Shown: positions 52,956 to 63,798, counted from the first letter of the stretch. The stretch: DNA of 64,000 bases from Nocardia alba NBRC 108234 (GCF_001612665.1 NZ_BDAX01000012.1:1-64000), one strand, 5' to 3'. Numbers and translations: made by a program. Notes: generated from the sequence alone by a model not told the origin.

Positions 52956-53570
52956 TCAGCGTCGACGGGGCAGTCTGCTTTGCAGATCGGTGAAAGTCAC
53001 CGCGAGGGTCACCGGGCTGGTCAGGACGAGCGCATCGGTGTGGGTGTGGCGGGTGACATAGCGGCGACCCGACCAATCGAGACGGCATTCCTCCACCTCG
53101 GTGATCTGCTGCCAGTCCTTGTCGAAATGCACGATGAGATATACCGAGATCCCAGCTCGGGCATACAGTTCACGCTTGATGCCGATGTCGGCGTCGACAG
53201 TTCCCTCCGACGTGATCTCCGCGACCAGCAGGATCTGCCCCGCGACCGTACGAACGTCGTAGTCGCCCGCACCACAGTCTCGCAGCATCACGTCCGGGTA
53301 GCGGACTCGCAAGCGACGCGAATCATCAGCCACCTCGCTGTCCCCCAGACGAACTGGCGTGTCGCTGTGCACCTCACGGCACGGACCGTCCGGGTCGACG
53401 GCGTATTCGAGGGCGGCGGCCAAGCGGCGCACGACCAGATCATGCCCTGGTGACTGCGCCATGCATTCGATGAGGACACCGTCGTGGATCTCACCGAATT
53501 CGTCGGATTGACCTGCGAGGAACTCTTCGACGCTGACCAGCCGTTCTGGCCGTTTACCCGGAGCCGACAT
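52956..53570 (-). CDS. Uma2 family (PD-(D/E)XK) endonuclease-like protein
   Basis: A 204-aa protein of the Uma2/DUF820 family with a restriction-endonuclease fold. The family entry YDGVLIE-like segment reads IHDGVLIECMAQSPGHDLVV. The metal-binding Asp is in VRYPDVMLRDCG and the Glu in ILLVAEITSEGT. The typical helix-strand DIGIKRELYARAGISVYLIV follows. Members are numerous in cyanobacteria and actinobacteria and have no defined role. The ATG at 53570 is the first in-frame start with family-like sequence after it. No partner gene is evident. Confidence 0.82.
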   Translation of the reverse strand: MSAPGKRPERLVSVEEFLAGQSDEFGEIHDGVLIECMAQSPGHDLVVRRLAAALEYAVDPDGPCREVHSDTPVRLGDSEVADDSRRLRVRYPDVMLRDCGAGDYDVRTVAGQILLVAEITSEGTVDADIGIKRELYARAGISVYLIVHFDKDWQQITEVEECRLDWSGRRYVTRHTHTDALVLTSPVTLAVTFTDLQSRLPRRR

Positions 53571-53828
53571 GGGTCTACCGTACGCGAATCTCGATACTCT
53601 GTTCCGAATTGGAGACCGGGCCTTCCGCGGCCGGGACCGGCCGCTATCAGCGGCGTTACCCGCCTTCGCGGTCGTTACCGACGAGCCGGACCGGGACGCA
53701 TCCAACCCATCGAACAGCCGTGCGCGAGTACCACTGTCGTGCGCCACTCATAAGGCGAGATGGAGCAAAATCACTGTCGCAGTATCAGTTTCGTTGCTGG
53801 CGATCACGTGGAGAGTACTGTCGCGGCC

Positions 53829-54116
53829 GTGAACATTGTCAGATCAGCCGTCCTCGCCGCTTTCGCGCTCGCGCTCACACCCGCCTTCGCGCATGCCGAT
53901 CCGCCGCCGATCTTCACCCCGGAAGAGCAGTGCGAGACCACGCGCACCTTGGTCGACAACGTCCGTGCCGCGAAACCGGAGGCGACGCCGGCGGAGATCG
54001 CGGACATTTTCGTCAACTACATGGACTCCATGGGCGCCTATAACCGCGTTCCGCAGGCCAAGGAATCCGATCGGCAGATCACGCTGGGCAATATCGAACG
54101 CTGCGGGTTGGGCTAG
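53829..54116 (+). CDS. small secreted protein, DUF732-like size
   Basis: A 95-aa exported protein. The signal peptide is MNIVRSAVLAAFALALTPAF with cleavage near AHA-DPPPI. The mature part of about 72 residues is helical with two Cys (EEQCETTR and IERCGLG), which could form a disulfide. Size and Cys spacing recall small secreted actinobacterial DUF732-type proteins, but I do not assign it. The GTG start gives the signal peptide directly. Its stop codon shares the CTAG palindrome with the convergent allantoinase gene. The 258 bp before it hold no other supported gene. Confidence 0.65.
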   Translation: MNIVRSAVLAAFALALTPAFAHADPPPIFTPEEQCETTRTLVDNVRAAKPEATPAEIADIFVNYMDSMGAYNRVPQAKESDRQITLGNIERCGLG

Positions 54117-55024
54117 GAGCGCAAGCCCGCCGGATGCACAGTGCGCCAGTGTTCGGCGATGTCGATGCGGCGGGTGATCCATACCCGGTCGTGGGATTGG
54201 ATGTGGTCGAGGAAACGTTCCAGGGCGGCGGTGCGGGCGGGGCGGCCCACGATGCGACAGTGCAGGCCGATCGAGAGCATTCTCGAGGCGCCTTCCAGCC
54301 CTTCTCGATAGAGGACATCGAAGGCGTCGCGCAGGTGGGCGTAGAACTCGTCGCCGTTGGCGAAGCCCGCCGACGAGGCGAAGCGCATGTCGTTGGTGTC
54401 GAGGGTGTAGGGGACGACGAGATGATTCCGGCCGCTGACCTCGGTCCAGTAGGGCAGGTCATCGGCGTAGGAATCGGAGTCGTAGACGAAACCGCCCTGC
54501 GCTACGACCAATTCGCGGGTGTTCGGTGAGTCGCGGCCGGTGTACCAGCCGAGCGGGGCGGCGCCGGTCAGCTCGGTGAGGATGCGGACCGCCTCGGCCA
54601 TGTCGGCGCGTTCGCTCTCGCGATCGATCAGCTGATAGGACTTCCATCGCAGCCCGTGGCAGGCGATTTCGTGACCGAGTTCGGAAAACGCCGCGACGGC
54701 TTCGGGATTGCGCTGCATCGCCTGAGCCACAGCGAAGACGGTGAGCGGTAGACCGCGTCGCTCGAAGGCACGCAGCACCCGCCACAATCCGGCGCGCGAA
54801 CCGTACTCGTAGAGCGATTCCATGCTCATGTGCCGGTTCGGGAAGGCGTCGGCGGGCGTCATCTCGGAGAGGAAGGTCTCCGAGTGCGGCGAACCGTCGA
54901 GGACGTTGTTCTCGCCGCCCTCTTCATAATTCAGCACGAACTGCACCGCGATCAGCGCACCGTCGGGCCACCGCGGGTCGGGTGGATTCGGTCCGTATCC
55001 GACGAAGTCGCGAAGCTCGCTCAT
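54113..55024 (-). CDS. puuE: allantoinase PuuE (polysaccharide-deacetylase-like)
   Basis: A 303-aa metal-independent-type allantoinase of the polysaccharide deacetylase fold, which opens allantoin to allantoate. Typical parts are RDFVGYGPNPPDPRWPDGA, VLNYEEGGENNVLDG, LPLTVFAVAQAMQRNPE, HEIACHGLRWKSY and GWYTGRDSPNTREL. The family's missing canonical zinc His is in keeping with PuuE. The ATG overlaps the stop of the allantoicase gene (ATGA). It is the last gene of the purine-degradation operon. Confidence 0.9.
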   Translation of the reverse strand: MSELRDFVGYGPNPPDPRWPDGALIAVQFVLNYEEGGENNVLDGSPHSETFLSEMTPADAFPNRHMSMESLYEYGSRAGLWRVLRAFERRGLPLTVFAVAQAMQRNPEAVAAFSELGHEIACHGLRWKSYQLIDRESERADMAEAVRILTELTGAAPLGWYTGRDSPNTRELVVAQGGFVYDSDSYADDLPYWTEVSGRNHLVVPYTLDTNDMRFASSAGFANGDEFYAHLRDAFDVLYREGLEGASRMLSIGLHCRIVGRPARTAALERFLDHIQSHDRVWITRRIDIAEHWRTVHPAGLRS

Positions 55025-55998
55025 GCGCTGAGCTCGCCGTAGAGGCGCAGCCGGGCGAGGCCGCCGTCGGGATAGATATCGAGTCGCACTTCCACGACCG
55101 AGGCCGCCGCGAGGTGAAGCGCGAAACGATGCCGGGTGTCGGGGAGCAGGTCGGTGCGCGGCAAGAGTTCGACTTCTGTTCCGTCGCTGGTGAATCCGGT
55201 GAGCGATGCGGAGCCGGGGCTGTTTCCCAGGAAGCAGGAGGTGTCGAGTTCGGCGAGGCGGATCGCACCGGGGCCCGCCAATCTGATACGCACCCAGTCG
55301 TTTCCGTCGTCGCGTCGGCGCGCGGTTTCCCAGCCGTCGCCCATTTCCCTGGCCAGGCCGGGGTAGAGCAGCTGGTTGGGTGAGCTGTAGAAGCGGTTGG
55401 AGCAGTCGAGCACGATGGCGCCGTTTTCCAGCGCGGCGAGGTCGAGCGGGCCCAGGCCCAATAGCGCGGTATCGGGGCGACCTTCGCCGTGCACGCGCAG
55501 GCGGGCCACACCGCCATCGGGATGCATGGTGAGTTTCACATGCGTCCAACGGTTCTCGTCGTCGATGGTGAACGGGTTGCGGGTGTCGCCATCGACCTTC
55601 ACCCGGTCGAGCAAACTTACCCAGTCGGTGCGGGCGGCGATCTCCTCGGCGGGCGGATAGCCCTCGACCGCCAGCGCCGAGAGCGACACCTCGGGCGGGA
55701 AGTTGCCCTTGAACCAGGCGGTGTCCACCACCACGCCGCGGATCACGCCGGGCACGCCCAGGCGCACGACGGCCGAATCGTCACCGGGTTTGCCGCGATG
55801 CCTGCGGGTCTCCCAGCCGTCGTAGACCTGGCCTTTGTGCCCGAACGTCGACGGCTGATATTCCGAGGGACCCGGGCTGACGAGGTTCTCCTTCTCCGCG
55901 AAGAACTCGTCGTTCGCCCAGATCACCGAACCACCGAGGGCGCGGACGGCCAGATCCGGGAGCAGGGTGAAATCGCCGCTGCCGTTGAATCGACTCAC
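55021..55998 (-). CDS. alc: allantoicase
   Basis: A 325-aa enzyme that hydrolyses allantoate to ureidoglycolate and urea. It is built of two similar beta-sandwich (jelly-roll) domains, seen as the internal repeat GQVYDGWETRRHRGKPGDDS and MGDGWETARRRDDGNDWVRI, each followed by a strand with VVVDTAWFKGN or LAELDTSCFLGN. The opening ALGGSVIWANDEFFAEKENL is characteristic. The GTG at 55998 has AAGGAGG 6 nt upstream, which decides the start. It overlaps puuE downstream and is 148 bp after the aldolase gene. Confidence 0.92.
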   Translation of the reverse strand: MSRFNGSGDFTLLPDLAVRALGGSVIWANDEFFAEKENLVSPGPSEYQPSTFGHKGQVYDGWETRRHRGKPGDDSAVVRLGVPGVIRGVVVDTAWFKGNFPPEVSLSALAVEGYPPAEEIAARTDWVSLLDRVKVDGDTRNPFTIDDENRWTHVKLTMHPDGGVARLRVHGEGRPDTALLGLGPLDLAALENGAIVLDCSNRFYSSPNQLLYPGLAREMGDGWETARRRDDGNDWVRIRLAGPGAIRLAELDTSCFLGNSPGSASLTGFTSDGTEVELLPRTDLLPDTRHRFALHLAAASVVEVRLDIYPDGGLARLRLYGELSA

Positions 55999-56146
55999 GG
56001 GTGCCTCCTTGGTTCGGGTGCCCACGACCGAAGCCGTGCGGGCACCTCGTCGAAATTGCTGCGCCGGATGCGCGCCACCGAGCCCTCATCGACTCCGTGG
56101 CGCTCCCGTCGAGATTACCGGTATACCGCTATTTGCGGTGGGTGCC

Positions 56147-57370
56147 TCATGGCGTGCGCACCCGTCGAGCGGCGAGGTCGAGCAGCACATCACCGGTCAG
56201 ATCCGGCGCCTTCGCGAGTAGTTCGGCCTCGGTGAACGCCCCGGCGCGCAGGCCGCGCAGCACGGTGCTCGCCAGGGCTTCGGCGGTGGCGGGCTCGTCC
56301 AGCACGCCTTCGCCGCGCCGGTCCAGGTAGGCGATCAGGCGCGGGACCGCCACGTCGGACGCGCTGCGGAAGAAGCCATAGGTGGCGAGCCAGCGGGTGA
56401 TCAGGTGGCCGGGGTGCATGTCCCAGCCCTGGTAGTAGCCGCGGCGCAGGGCCCGCTCGACCAGGCGATAGTGGTTGGTCATGGCGCCCGTCGGATCGAC
56501 GTCGGGAACGATCTGGGTCGAGCCGTCGCAGATCCACACCCCCGTCTGCGCGGCGGCGACCTGCATCACCGACTTGGCGTAGTCGGCGGCGGGATGGTCG
56601 AGGGCCTGATCGGTGGCCGCGATGCCGCAGGCGGCGGTGTAGTCGTAGGTGCCGAAATGCAGTGCGCTACAGCGGCCGTCGGCCAGCTGGATCATCCTGG
56701 CGATGGGCGTGGTGCCGTCGGGCGCGATGATCGCCTGCGGACTCTCGATCTGGAGTTCGAAGCGCAGCGACCGTTCGGGCAGGCCGTGGCCGCGCTCCAG
56801 CCCCACGCACAGATCGACGATGGCCGACACCTGTTCCGCGGCACGGATCTTCGGCACCGTGAACACGAATCCGGGCAGCGCGCCGCCCGCGCCGTCGAGG
56901 ACGAGTTCGAGGGTGCGCAACGCGCGTCGGCGTTCGTTCGCGGCAAGCCCTTTCGTGCGAACACCGTACGAGCCCGGCGCGTCGGGCTGGTCGGCCCACG
57001 CCGCCAGCGCCTCGCCCGCAGCCTTGGCCGCCGCGTCTTCTTCCGCGTCGGCCCGGAACCCGTACCCGTCCTCGAAGTCGATGCGCAGATCCTGCACCGG
57101 CCGGTCGGCGAGTCGACGTCGCACCGCCGACAGCGATCCGGTGACATCGAGGCCGACGAGGAAGTCGGCGTGCCGATGCAGCAACTCCAACGCGGTGGCG
57201 CCCCACTCGGCCGGGGTGTGCGCGGTCACCCGGTCGGCCGGAACGTAGGCGGTGTGCACCGGTTGGACCCGGTCACCGACGCCGGGGTAGCGCACGCGCA
57301 GGTCGGCGTCGACGGAGTCGAGCACCGAGTCGATGCGGGCTCGAATATGTTCGGGCAGGCGAGTATTCAC
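56147..57370 (-). CDS. HpcH/HpaI-type aldolase-like protein in purine operon (DUF6986-like)
   Basis: A 407-aa protein with a TIM-barrel related to CitE/HpcH aldolases and malate synthase. Visible motifs are [11 protein letters not shown] with acidic metal ligands, [25 protein letters not shown] with a Glu ligand, and [14 protein letters not shown] with the Asp. [17 protein letters not shown] is near the end. Such proteins occur in actinobacterial purine or allantoin clusters. An attractive inference is that it condenses glyoxylate made from ureidoglycolate. The GTG start overlaps the xanthine dehydrogenase stop (GTGA). Confidence 0.75.
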   Translation of the reverse strand: MNTRLPEHIRARIDSVLDSVDADLRVRYPGVGDRVQPVHTAYVPADRVTAHTPAEWGATALELLHRHADFLVGLDVTGSLSAVRRRLADRPVQDLRIDFEDGYGFRADAEEDAAAKAAGEALAAWADQPDAPGSYGVRTKGLAANERRRALRTLELVLDGAGGALPGFVFTVPKIRAAEQVSAIVDLCVGLERGHGLPERSLRFELQIESPQAIIAPDGTTPIARMIQLADGRCSALHFGTYDYTAACGIAATDQALDHPAADYAKSVMQVAAAQTGVWICDGSTQIVPDVDPTGAMTNHYRLVERALRRGYYQGWDMHPGHLITRWLATYGFFRSASDVAVPRLIAYLDRRGEGVLDEPATAEALASTVLRGLRAGAFTEAELLAKAPDLTGDVLLDLAARRVRTP

Positions 57371-60300
57371 CCGGCGGTTCCTTCCCTGATGGCCCGCCAC
57401 ACCCGGTCGGCGGTCATCGGTAATCGGTCGGGGCGGACGCCGACGGCGTCGCGGATCGCGTTCGCCAGGGCCGGGGCCACCGGGTTGTAGGGGGACTCAC
57501 TCATCGATTTGGCACCCAGCGGGCCCAATGCGTCACTCGTTTCGGCGAAATAGACCTCCGTGCGAGGCAGATCGGCGAACTGTGGAACGTGATAGTGGCG
57601 CAGTGTCCTGGTGGTCACGACACCGTATTCCGAGCGCATGTCCTCGTAGAGCGCGGTACCGAGAGCCTGCGCGACTCCGCCTTCCACCTGCCCGCGCAGC
57701 TGCACGGGATTGAGCACGGTGCCGGCGTCGGCGACCTGGATCGATTGCAGAATCCGCACCGCGCCGGTCGAGGGCTGGACCGCCACCCGGAACGCGTGGA
57801 CATTGAAACTCACCGAGCGTGGGGTGCCCGCGTGGGTGCCGTGGGCGGTGAGCTCGCCGTCGGCGAGCAGCTGCGCCGCGCCGATCAGCTCGTCGCCGCA
57901 GCGCACGCCGTTCGCTTCGAGCAGGCAGTCGCGTTCGGGGTGACCGCTCACCTTCGCCGCCCTGGCCAGCAGCATCGCGTGCAGTTCGAGCGCCGCCGCG
58001 TAGGAGGCCTTGCCCGCGACCATGGTGCCGGTGGAGCCGAACGCGCCGGTGTCGTGGCCCACCACGTCGGTGTCGGACTGACGGATCACGATCCGCTCGG
58101 CGGTGGTGGCCAGGGCCGTCGCCGCGAGCTGGGCGTGCACCGTGGTGGTTCCGTTTCCGAATTCCGCTGTGCCGACGCCGATTTCGTATCGACCGTCGGG
58201 CAACAGACGCGCCGTGGCATCGGCGTGGTGTCCGCGCGGGGGCACGGTCGCGATCATCGCCACCGCCATGCCCTCGCCCACCTGCCAATCCGGGCCGGGC
58301 GCGCCGACCCCATTGCCACGAAGGAGCGCCCGCTGGGCAGTGTCGAGGCATTGGTCGAGGCCGTAGCTGCCGAAAGTCAGGTCGGACTCATCGATTTCGG
58401 CGGCGGTGAACTGATCGCCGGGAATCACCACATTGCGGCGGCGGAATTCGAACGGATCGATGCCGAGTTCGCGGGCCAGTTCGTCGATCGCCGATTCGAC
58501 ACCGAAGATCACCTGGCCGAGCCCGTACCCACGGAACGCGCCGGAGGGAACGTTGTTGGTGTACACCGCCTGTGCGTCGACCCGCTTGTTCGGGCAGCGG
58601 TAGACGGCCACCGATTCGCCGACCGAATGGAACATCACGCCCGCGCTGTGGTTGCCGTAGGCCCCCGCGTCGGCGAGCACGTCGACCGAGAGCGCGGTCA
58701 GGACCCCCGCTTCGTCGGCCGCCGCGGTGACCGCGACGCGCATCGGGTGACGGCAGGTGGCCGAGGTGAACTCATCGGTGCGGGTGAACTCGTATTGCAC
58801 GGGATGCCCGGTGCGCAGCACCGCCAGCGCGATGAGGTCCTCGGCCAGCATCTCCTGCTTCGCCCCGAAACCGCCACCGACGCGAGTCGCGAACACCCGC
58901 ACACGATCTCGATCCAGCCCGAACAGGTGGCAGAGTTCGTCGCGAACCAGGAACGGCACCTGGGTGCTGGAGCGAACGACGAGTCGGCCCGCGTCGTCGA
59001 GCCATCCGATCCCACCGTGGGTCTCCAGGTGCACGTGCTGCACGCGGGGCGAATTCCACACGCCGCTCACGACTTTCGCAGCCTTCTCGATGCCCGCGTC
59101 GACATCACCGACACCGCCGTGGATCTCGGCGATCAGATTGCGCCGCGCGTCGGCGATCCGTGCCGAGTCCGGCTTGTCGGCATGGAGCAACGGCGCGCCA
59201 TCAGCCAGCGCCGCCGCCGGGTCGAAGACCGCGGGCAGTACCTCGTACTCCACGCGCAGCGCTCGCACTCCCGCGCGGGCGGCGTGCAGCGTCTCCCCCA
59301 CCACCGCGGCTACCCGCTGCCCCGCGAATCGGACCATGTCGTCGAGCACGAAGGTGTCGTCCGGATCGTCCTCGCGCAGTTCGTGGCGAGCCGTGGAGAA
59401 CGGGACTCGCGGTCCATCCATATGCGTCAACACCGCGAACACCCCCGGCACAGCACGCGCGGCGGCCACATCGATGGCGACGATCCGCGCATGCGCGTGC
59501 GGACTGGCCAGCACCGCCAGGTGCCACGGAGCCACCGGCGGCATCTGCTCGCCCGCCCCCGGCACCACGTCCATCGTGAACGCCTCCACACCCCGCACGA
59601 TTCGCGCCCCCGCGGGCGCACCCACCCCGTGACCGATCTGTCCGGGCCGATATTTGCGCCGCATCACCCCACCGACCCGCGCCTGCGCCCTCACCACGGC
59701 GGACGCCCCGACCTGCGGCCCTTCTTCGGCCGAGACCGTGGTGACCTCACCTGCCAGGTGCCCGCCCACATAGGACTCGACGCCGGGCCCTGCCGCGACG
59801 ATCGGCTCATCCGATCGCGCCGGCTCGTGATCTCGCGACCGCACGTCGTCACCGAAGGAATGCGGCGACCGACCAGCCGTGACGGATTCTTCCGAACCGC
59901 GCTGCGCCGAGTCGGCCCCGGTACTTGTGCACAATGACGCACAGGGTGCGGCCAAGGCATCGGCGATGGCGCGATAACCCGTGCAGCGGCACAGGTTTCC
60001 CTTCAGCAGTTCGGCTCGTTGCGCGTCGGCGATCGCGCCGGTGGTCGAGTTGTCCACAGCTGTGTCGGGCGCAACGGCGGCCAACCCCGACGCTGTCACC
60101 ACCATTCCGGCGGTGCAGAAACCACATTGGAATCCGGCGTTCTCCACGATCGCGCGCTGCACCGAGTTCGGCCGGTCCGCGTCCGCGAGGCCCGCGGCCG
60201 TCGTCACCGCGCGGTTCGCGGCGCGGTGGGCCGGGATCAGGCAGGAGTGGACGGGTTCGCCGTCGAGCAGCACCGAGCAGGCACCGCAATCACCGGAGTC

Positions 60301-60411
60301 ACAGCCCTTCTTGACCGCGAGCTCGCCGTGTTCGCGCAGCAACGTGCGCAGGCACTGCCCGGGGCGCGCCGTCGCGTCGACCGTGCGGCCGTCGATATCG
60401 AGCCTCATCAA
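57367..60411 (-). CDS. xanthine dehydrogenase, fused [2Fe-2S] and molybdopterin subunits
   Basis: A 1014-aa fusion. Residues 1-160 are the two [2Fe-2S] domains with [14 protein letters not shown], then CGFC and [15 protein letters not shown] linker (about 165-235) is charged and low in complexity. Residues about 250-1014 are the molybdenum-binding subunit with [36 protein letters not shown] and the catalytic Glu in [14 protein letters not shown]. It oxidises hypoxanthine/xanthine to urate with the separate FAD subunit encoded just upstream. Usually these are two genes. The stop overlaps the aldolase start. Confidence 0.9.
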   Translation of the reverse strand: MMRLDIDGRTVDATARPGQCLRTLLREHGELAVKKGCDSGDCGACSVLLDGEPVHSCLIPAHRAANRAVTTAAGLADADRPNSVQRAIVENAGFQCGFCTAGMVVTASGLAAVAPDTAVDNSTTGAIADAQRAELLKGNLCRCTGYRAIADALAAPCASLCTSTGADSAQRGSEESVTAGRSPHSFGDDVRSRDHEPARSDEPIVAAGPGVESYVGGHLAGEVTTVSAEEGPQVGASAVVRAQARVGGVMRRKYRPGQIGHGVGAPAGARIVRGVEAFTMDVVPGAGEQMPPVAPWHLAVLASPHAHARIVAIDVAAARAVPGVFAVLTHMDGPRVPFSTARHELREDDPDDTFVLDDMVRFAGQRVAAVVGETLHAARAGVRALRVEYEVLPAVFDPAAALADGAPLLHADKPDSARIADARRNLIAEIHGGVGDVDAGIEKAAKVVSGVWNSPRVQHVHLETHGGIGWLDDAGRLVVRSSTQVPFLVRDELCHLFGLDRDRVRVFATRVGGGFGAKQEMLAEDLIALAVLRTGHPVQYEFTRTDEFTSATCRHPMRVAVTAAADEAGVLTALSVDVLADAGAYGNHSAGVMFHSVGESVAVYRCPNKRVDAQAVYTNNVPSGAFRGYGLGQVIFGVESAIDELARELGIDPFEFRRRNVVIPGDQFTAAEIDESDLTFGSYGLDQCLDTAQRALLRGNGVGAPGPDWQVGEGMAVAMIATVPPRGHHADATARLLPDGRYEIGVGTAEFGNGTTTVHAQLAATALATTAERIVIRQSDTDVVGHDTGAFGSTGTMVAGKASYAAALELHAMLLARAAKVSGHPERDCLLEANGVRCGDELIGAAQLLADGELTAHGTHAGTPRSVSFNVHAFRVAVQPSTGAVRILQSIQVADAGTVLNPVQLRGQVEGGVAQALGTALYEDMRSEYGVVTTRTLRHYHVPQFADLPRTEVYFAETSDALGPLGAKSMSESPYNPVAPALANAIRDAVGVRPDRLPMTADRVWRAIREGTAG

Positions 60412-60513
60412 CCACCTCCGTGTTCGGCCGTCGCCACGTTGCGCTCACACGAACCGGCCATCGACCGGTCCGGTGCGCGCGCCGACGGGATGCTCCAGCA
60501 CCAGGGCCGCGAC

Positions 60514-61365
60514 TCACGACGCCTGCCTGAGTTCGGCGGCCACCTCGGCGGCCAGCAGCCCGGTCACATGCTCGCGCCAGTCGGGCGCGCCGTGTGGATC
60601 GTCGAACCACACCTCGCCCGGGATATCGGCCAGTGCGTCGTTCACCTCGGATGGCAAAGGGACGGAATCGAAGTCGAGGACGATCGGGCGAACCGTCGCC
60701 GCGGTGATGGTGATGGCACACCGATCGTCGACCGCACGCCGGCCCATCACCACCGACCCGGAACGCCCGAGCGGAGCCAAGGCGATCTTGCGAAAGCTGG
60801 TGCGCGCCACCAGGCTCGAGGTGGGAACCAGGAACGAGCGCACCACCGCACCAGATCCCAGCAGGTTCTCGCCCGGCCCGGTAACGAAGTCGCGCAGCGA
60901 GATTCGACGCTCACCACCGCCACGCGGCCAGATCACGGCGGTGGCGTCCAAGGCGACGAGCGCGCCCAGCACCGCTCCGGCCGGCAGCGACAGACACACA
61001 TTCCCGCCGACCGTCGCCGTGCGCCAGATCTTGTGTGAGGCCAGCAGCGCGCGGCAGGACTCGGCGAACAGCGCGGTACCCGGCCACTGCGGCCACAGCG
61101 TGGACGTGCCGAGTTCCCGGCCGGGTCGGGCGCCGGCGAACTCCGCCAGCGTGCAGGTCGCGGCGATCTCCAGACCCCGCGCGGTTTCGGTCAGCGGCGC
61201 CCAGCCGAGGGTGGTGATGTCGATGAGCCGGTGCAGGTGATCGTGCGGTTCGGAGAACAGGAAAGTGCCGCCCGCCAGCACCGCGCTGCCCACGCCGACC
61301 TGCGCCAGATCGGCGCGTTCGCGGGCGAGAACAACCTCGGAAACAGTATCCAGATCCACGTTCAC
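60514..61365 (-). CDS. xanthine dehydrogenase FAD-binding subunit
   Basis: A 283-aa subunit of the CoxM/XdhA-FAD type. The FAD-binding motif is LAGGTFLFSEPHDHLHRLID, with the isoalloxazine-side ATVGGNVCLSLPAG and the C-terminal CO-dehydrogenase-type domain (about 175-280). It passes electrons from the iron-sulfur centres to NAD. The GTG at 61365 follows GAGG about 8 nt upstream; the longer frame is not conserved in appearance. It lies 102 bp before the fused subunit and 169 bp after the deaminase gene. Confidence 0.88.
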   Translation of the reverse strand: MNVDLDTVSEVVLARERADLAQVGVGSAVLAGGTFLFSEPHDHLHRLIDITTLGWAPLTETARGLEIAATCTLAEFAGARPGRELGTSTLWPQWPGTALFAESCRALLASHKIWRTATVGGNVCLSLPAGAVLGALVALDATAVIWPRGGGERRISLRDFVTGPGENLLGSGAVVRSFLVPTSSLVARTSFRKIALAPLGRSGSVVMGRRAVDDRCAITITAATVRPIVLDFDSVPLPSEVNDALADIPGEVWFDDPHGAPDWREHVTGLLAAEVAAELRQAS

Positions 61366-61534
61366 CTCGCTAACCTCACCGGCCACAGTAGGGGCCTGGA
61401 GTTGCCACGATGTTGCACGGAACCCGCGTCGGATTACGCCGCGGTTAACCCGGTGTACGCCATCCAGTGTGCGCCGGTCCGGGCAAAACCGCTGCTCAGC
61501 ACGCCGATACCGCGTAAAACCGGCGCACACCGCG

Positions 61535-62896
61535 TCACGCACCGGCGAGCAGCGTCGCCTGCGCCCTCGCCACGTCGGCCCCGACCGCCGCCTCGTCCAC
61601 CGTCAGCACGACATCGTCGCGAACCACCTCGCGCCCGTTCACCACCAATGCCGCCAGCGGCGGCGCCGAGCCCAGAACCAGCGCCACCACCGGATCCTCG
61701 ATGCCCGCGTGCGCGGCGGTATCCACCCGCCACAACGCGAGATCCGCCAGCTTCCCCGGCTCGATGGACCCGATCTCGGCGGCGCGCCCGAGCACCCGCG
61801 CCCCACCCATGGTCGCCAGTTCCAGCGCCGTACGCACCGTCATCGCGCGCGGCCCGCCGATCGCCCGCGCGTACAGCAGGGCGTTGCGCGGTTCCTCGAT
61901 CATCGAACTCGACTCGTTACTGGCCGCACCGTCCACCCCGAGGCCGACGGGCACCCCGGCCGCCACCAGGTCGGCGGTCCGCGCGATCCCGGCACCCAAT
62001 CGGCCGTTGGAGGTCGGGCAGTGCGCGATCCCGGTCCCGGTGCGAGCCATCGCCGCGATCGCCGGGTCGTCGAGGTGCACCGCGTGGGCGTACCAGACGT
62101 CCTCGCCGAGCCAGCCGAGCCGTTCCATGTACTCGGCGGGCGTGCACCCGAATTTCTCCCGACAGAAGTCCTGCTCGTCGAGGGTTTCGGCGAGGTGCGT
62201 GTGCAGCCGGACGCCCGCCGAACGGGCCAGCGCCGCGGATTCGCGCATGAGGTCGGCGGTCACCGAGAACGGCGAGCAGGGAGCGAGCGCTACCCGCACC
62301 ATCGCGTCGAAGGACGGGTCGTGCCAGTCCCCGATGGCCGCCGCGCTCGCGGCGAGGATGTCGTCGATCGACTCCACCACGGTGTCCGGCGGCAGCCCGC
62401 CCTTGCTCTGGCCGAGGTCCATCGACCCGCGCGCCGGGTGGAATCGCAACCCCACCTGCGTCGCCGCCCCGATCTCCGCGGCGAGCAGGTCACCGCCACC
62501 GCGCGGAAACACGTAGTGGTGATCCGACGACGTCGTGCACCCGCTGCGCGCCAGCGACACCAGCGCACCGGTGGCCGCGGTGCGCACCGACTTCTCGTCG
62601 ATCCGCGCCCACACCGGATACAGCGTGGTCAGCCATTCGAACAGCGTGTTGTCGGCGGCCAGCCCCCGGGTGATCCACTGGTAGAGGTGGTGGTGGGTGT
62701 TGACCAGGCCGGGTGTGAGCACGCAACCACGCCCGTCGATCCGCGTGACCTCCGGACCGAACGCGGGCGGGGCGCCCGCGCCGACAGCGTCGATTCTGTT
62801 GCCGCGCACGGTGACCCAACCGTCGCCGAACTCGGTGCCCGCCGCGTCCACGGTCACCACCGCACAACCGTGGATCAGCAGGTCGGGCGCGCTCAC
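61535..62896 (-). CDS. 8-oxoguanine/guanine deaminase, amidohydrolase family
   Basis: A 453-aa zinc amidohydrolase of the SsnA/AtzC branch that deaminates guanine or 8-oxoguanine to xanthine or urate. Metal ligands are in PGLVNTHHHLYQW (HxH), VRLHTHLAETLDEQDF (His and Glu), HAVHLDD, and LGVDGAASNESSSM (Asp). The sequence after it resembles 8-oxoguanine deaminases, which would feed urate directly to the neighbouring uricase. The GTG start overlaps the uricase stop (GTGA). Confidence 0.88.
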   Translation of the reverse strand: MSAPDLLIHGCAVVTVDAAGTEFGDGWVTVRGNRIDAVGAGAPPAFGPEVTRIDGRGCVLTPGLVNTHHHLYQWITRGLAADNTLFEWLTTLYPVWARIDEKSVRTAATGALVSLARSGCTTSSDHHYVFPRGGGDLLAAEIGAATQVGLRFHPARGSMDLGQSKGGLPPDTVVESIDDILAASAAAIGDWHDPSFDAMVRVALAPCSPFSVTADLMRESAALARSAGVRLHTHLAETLDEQDFCREKFGCTPAEYMERLGWLGEDVWYAHAVHLDDPAIAAMARTGTGIAHCPTSNGRLGAGIARTADLVAAGVPVGLGVDGAASNESSSMIEEPRNALLYARAIGGPRAMTVRTALELATMGGARVLGRAAEIGSIEPGKLADLALWRVDTAAHAGIEDPVVALVLGSAPPLAALVVNGREVVRDDVVLTVDEAAVGADVARAQATLLAGA

Positions 62897-63798
62897 GGCT
62901 GCCACGCGATGCCCGCGTCGGGCGCGTCCGCGCGCGCCAGGGTGGCGTGGATCGAGCCGTAGGGCCGGTCGGCCGCCCAGAACACCTCGCCCTTGTTCTC
63001 GATCTCGAACCGGGCGAGGTCGTAGTCGAAGTGGTGTTTGTTCGGCGCCGACAGCCGGATCTCGGCCAGCATCGGAAAGCGTTCCAGCGCGGCGGTTCCC
63101 ATCGCGTACAGCGTCTGCTGTAGCGCCTTGGAATAGGTGGTGGCGAAGAGTTCGAGCAGGGTGGCGCGGATCCCGGCGTACACCTCGTCCCAGTCGAATC
63201 CGCCGGTCTCGGCGAACCGCCATTGGACGACCAGCGAGCTGGCCAGCACGCGATCGTGGGTCGGCGCGAGCGTCGTGTACTCGTCGGTGAGGAAGTCGGC
63301 GAACTCCGATCCGGTCGACTTGAGCAGCACCAGATCCTTGATCCCGCCGATCACCCACCGCCGCTGTCGCTCGCCCTTGCCCGCCACGGTCACCGCGGCC
63401 GTCCGGATCTCGGGCCCCTGACGCACCCAGGTGTGGTCATGTTCGGCACCGTCTACCGAAACACGCTGCCAGCCAAAGGAATCCACGTCGATACGCGCGC
63501 TCGACACCGGATCGACCGTATCGACGAAATGCTTACCCAGTGCGATCGCGTACTCCTCGATGGTGTCGAGGCCGGGCTTCTTCGAATACACGAAGGCCAT
63601 GTGTTTCTGGGTGTCGGTGGGCAGAACGTGACTCTGGTCACCATCGGTGTAGGCCGCCTCGAAATCGCCGCGCAGCGCGGTGGAGACATTCACGTCGCGA
63701 ATCTCGTGGCGCGCGTTTTCTTTGTAGAAACGCACAACCCGATTCTCGGCCTTTCCATATCGATGGTCGGTCAACACGATCGGACCAGTCAGTGCCAT
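62893..63798 (-). CDS. urate oxidase (uricase)
   Basis: A 301-aa cofactor-free oxidase that converts urate to 5-hydroxyisourate. The two T-fold domains are visible. The catalytic Lys is in DHRYGKAENRVVRFY, the Thr in LPTDTQKHMAF, and the active-site His in APNKHHFDYDL. Phe/Gln substrate contacts appear in EFADFLTDEYTTL and VVQWRF. Length is typical. The ATG follows GAGGGAGCTGAG, and the stop of uraH lies 1 nt upstream. The deaminase gene overlaps downstream. Confidence 0.95.
   Translation of the reverse strand: MALTGPIVLTDHRYGKAENRVVRFYKENARHEIRDVNVSTALRGDFEAAYTDGDQSHVLPTDTQKHMAFVYSKKPGLDTIEEYAIALGKHFVDTVDPVSSARIDVDSFGWQRVSVDGAEHDHTWVRQGPEIRTAAVTVAGKGERQRRWVIGGIKDLVLLKSTGSEFADFLTDEYTTLAPTHDRVLASSLVVQWRFAETGGFDWDEVYAGIRATLLELFATTYSKALQQTLYAMGTAALERFPMLAEIRLSAPNKHHFDYDLARFEIENKGEVFWAADRPYGSIHATLARADAPDAGIAWQP

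Noticed and set aside
57589..59937. Long plus-strand frame opposite xanthine dehydrogenase
   Set aside because: Same pattern: low-complexity His/Arg-rich translation antisense to a well-supported gene.
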